NCBI GenBank assembly: GCA_963422465.1
Contig: OY730174.1
Coordinates: forward strand, 2,046,001 to 2,110,000
Reading direction: 5' to 3'
Source of the DNA: Lichina pygmaea
Lineage: Eukaryota; Ascomycota; Lichinomycetes; Lichinales; Lichinaceae
DNA length: 64,000 bases
This document shows, one piece after another, positions 62,548 to 64,000 of this stretch. Every line of letters starts with the position of its first letter. Positions within the stretch are counted from its first letter, which is position 1. Position numbers and translations under genes: made by a program. The notes under the pieces are model-generated. The model saw only the letters and a list, made by a program, of their open reading frames with translations, had not been told where the DNA came from and did no database searches.

Positions 62548-63480
62548 TACTGAAAAGGTATAATAGATCACAAGAGGGGATTGGAGCTATTCTTCTCTCA
62601 GCTTGAGCTTTACTACAGATTCAACACTGTGCAATTTCTGACAGAATAGAAGAAGATACTATTCACAGTCTTCTACCTGGACAGACTGATATTTGCCTAG
62701 TTCAACATCTACTTACAAGACTTCCTTAACAACAAGGAAAATCCTGTAAGTATAGAGACTATAACACAGCAGATCATCAGAAGTTTCTCAACCTTCAAAA
62801 CCCAGATAAAGAAAATCTTCAGAGTTATTAACAAAGAGCAAGACACAGAACAAAAGCTCCAAGTACTATGGCAGACAGAGTCAGTATCAGACTTTGTGGT
62901 GAAGTTCCAACAGCTGTCAGTAAGAACACAGTGGGGGGACAGTGTCTTGACTGCACTATTCTACTAAGTCCTCAAGGAACAAGTCAAGGATAACATCACA
63001 TAAGAAGACCAACCTACTGATCTTGAAGACATAATCAACACAGCAGTATACATCAACAACCAACAGTTCAAACAAGAACTTGAGAAGTGAGCCAAGTATA
63101 CAAAGCTATAGAGTAAGAAGATAACACCAGCACAGGACAAGTACAGCTTGATACCTATGGAAATTAACATAACAACACCACAGGCAACAAAGAAGAAAAA
63201 AACACAGAAGTGTTACAATTGCCAGAAGGTAGAACACCTCACAGCTAACTGCTGAAGCAAGAGAAAAGAAGAAGGCAAGAGTAAGCAGTTGAATACCACT
63301 GGTGCCTGGAAAAGCAAGGATATTCAGAAGCTACCAAGGACTCCCAGAGGTATGCTACCCATGAACCAGTCAGAAGTGACACTCCTCAGACAGAAGGACA
63401 ATCTCAAACAGCACATCAAAAAACTAGAGAACAATCTGCAGAAATCATTAGAGAACCTGCACATAGTCTAAGACCAGATT
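62548..63480 (+). pseudogene. A3 gag region after the chimera
   Basis: Decayed capsid region with VVKFQQLSVRTQWGDS (about 62899-62945), basic segment, CCHC knuckle, then the block at 63289-63471 (MNTTGAWKSKDIQKLP). Homologous to A1 gag. Confidence 0.75.
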
Positions 63481-63637
63481 GACAAGGTTTACTAGGAGAA
63501 CAACCTGATCTCCAAATTTGACACAACAGACTACAAGATTGACATAACCAGTATACCACCAGTTCCCAAGACACTGATACTCTGATAACAGAACACAACC
63601 TTGTTGGAGACTGGTGAAACAAGAGTGATGTGATGGG

Positions 63638-64000
63638 TTTTTTTTGATTTGATTCTTACACTGTTTGTAGCTTTACAGCCATGCAGATCTTCCAGCTAAT
63701 AGTGAACTTCTTCAGAAAACTTTTAAAGGAATAAAAACTGAAGACAGCGAGGTGACTAGAAAGTGTAGCAAAAGGAAATCTTGTAGTGACTGGTAGGAAA
63801 AGCTTCTAGATGTTGGAGTGTGAATAGTGAAGTTTGAAAGCCAGATTAAATTGGTTTAGTCTTTTCAAAGACATAAACCAGTACAGAAACTTCTGTAGAA
63901 GCTCTGGGTTTGAAATAATAGTAGTGAAATCTTGGGGGTTAAAGAGAGCATGTTGTCTTTGACTTGAGTAGAGAGAGCATGAAGAGGTAATATGCTTTAC
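63638..64000 (-). mobile_element. T8: LINE-T 3' end, running off the window
   Basis: T-rich tail (63638-63653) directly after A3 gag sequence, then the 3' UTR and last codons of ORF2 (minus-strand FNLAFKLHYSHSNI near 63835). The 3' UTR matches T3 (TAGTGACTGGTAGGAAAAGC in plus reading), placing T8 near the T3 subgroup. Continues beyond 64000. Confidence 0.85.

Larger units (their letters stand above)
59345..63637 (+). mobile_element. A3: Chr-A chromovirus 5' end with a LINE chimera inside
   Basis: Plus-strand fossil: LTR 59345-59692 (TGTTAAGGCC...CCTTTAACA), gag leader, then the T7 chimera (59858-62535) between copies of TGAAGATAGGTA, then gag again to 63637, where LINE T8 begins. Gag shows the FKTQIKKI-type capsid and the knuckle CYNCQKVEHLTANC (63210-63251). 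The upstream 5 bases are AAGTT of T6. Broken, about ten or more interruptions. Confidence 0.85.

Overview
The window looks like a block of pure transposon sequence from a filamentous fungus, most likely an ascomycete. The clues are chromodomain-bearing Ty3/Gypsy elements, Tad1-like LINEs whose two ORFs overlap, and a tRNA-derived SINE. I see no host protein gene, rRNA or ordinary tRNA gene, and I cannot name a species. Nearly all retrovirus-like copies are broken fossils. The visible differences between copies are mostly transitions, and CpG is scarce except in A1, the LINE piece at 28777-29670 and the segment 61419-62535.

Element names used here: Chr-A (A1-A3), Chr-B (B1-B6) and Chr-C (C1, C2) are chromovirus families. 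LINE-T (T1-T8) is the main Tad1-like LINE. O1 is one old, shattered LINE. S1 and S2 are SINEs. U1 is a short LINE tail.

Left block, 1-24968, is a nest. A1 sits in B1, B1 in the 5' LTR of B2, and B2 (with SINE S1 in its 3' LTR) in the 3' LTR of B3. A2 is inserted in B3, and the full-length B4 sits in A2 between CTACA duplications. Middle block, 24969-46704: LINEs T1, T2 and T3, the two ends of B5, the other LTR of B3, and the pieces of O1, which are interrupted by B5, C1, S2, U1 and C2. The two halves of B5 lie in opposite orientations but carry the same CAGTA target duplication and the same split O1 reading frame, so about 3 kb (27980-30994) has been inverted. Undoing that inversion makes O1 the likely outermost host of most of the left and middle blocks. 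Right block, 46705-64000: T4 (apparently a recombinant LINE), B6, T5, T6, A3, a chimeric LINE insertion (T7 plus 1.1 kb of unrelated GC-rich DNA) and T8.

The most interesting signals are: an antisense Cys/His-rich plus coiled-coil ORF between pol and the 3' LTR, shared by two chromovirus families; a candidate self-priming arrangement of the primer-binding site in both; swapped U3 repeat modules on a common core promoter; a SINE with a LINE-matching tail; the inversion; and the chimeric LINE insertion. All identities, ages and alignments are by eye.
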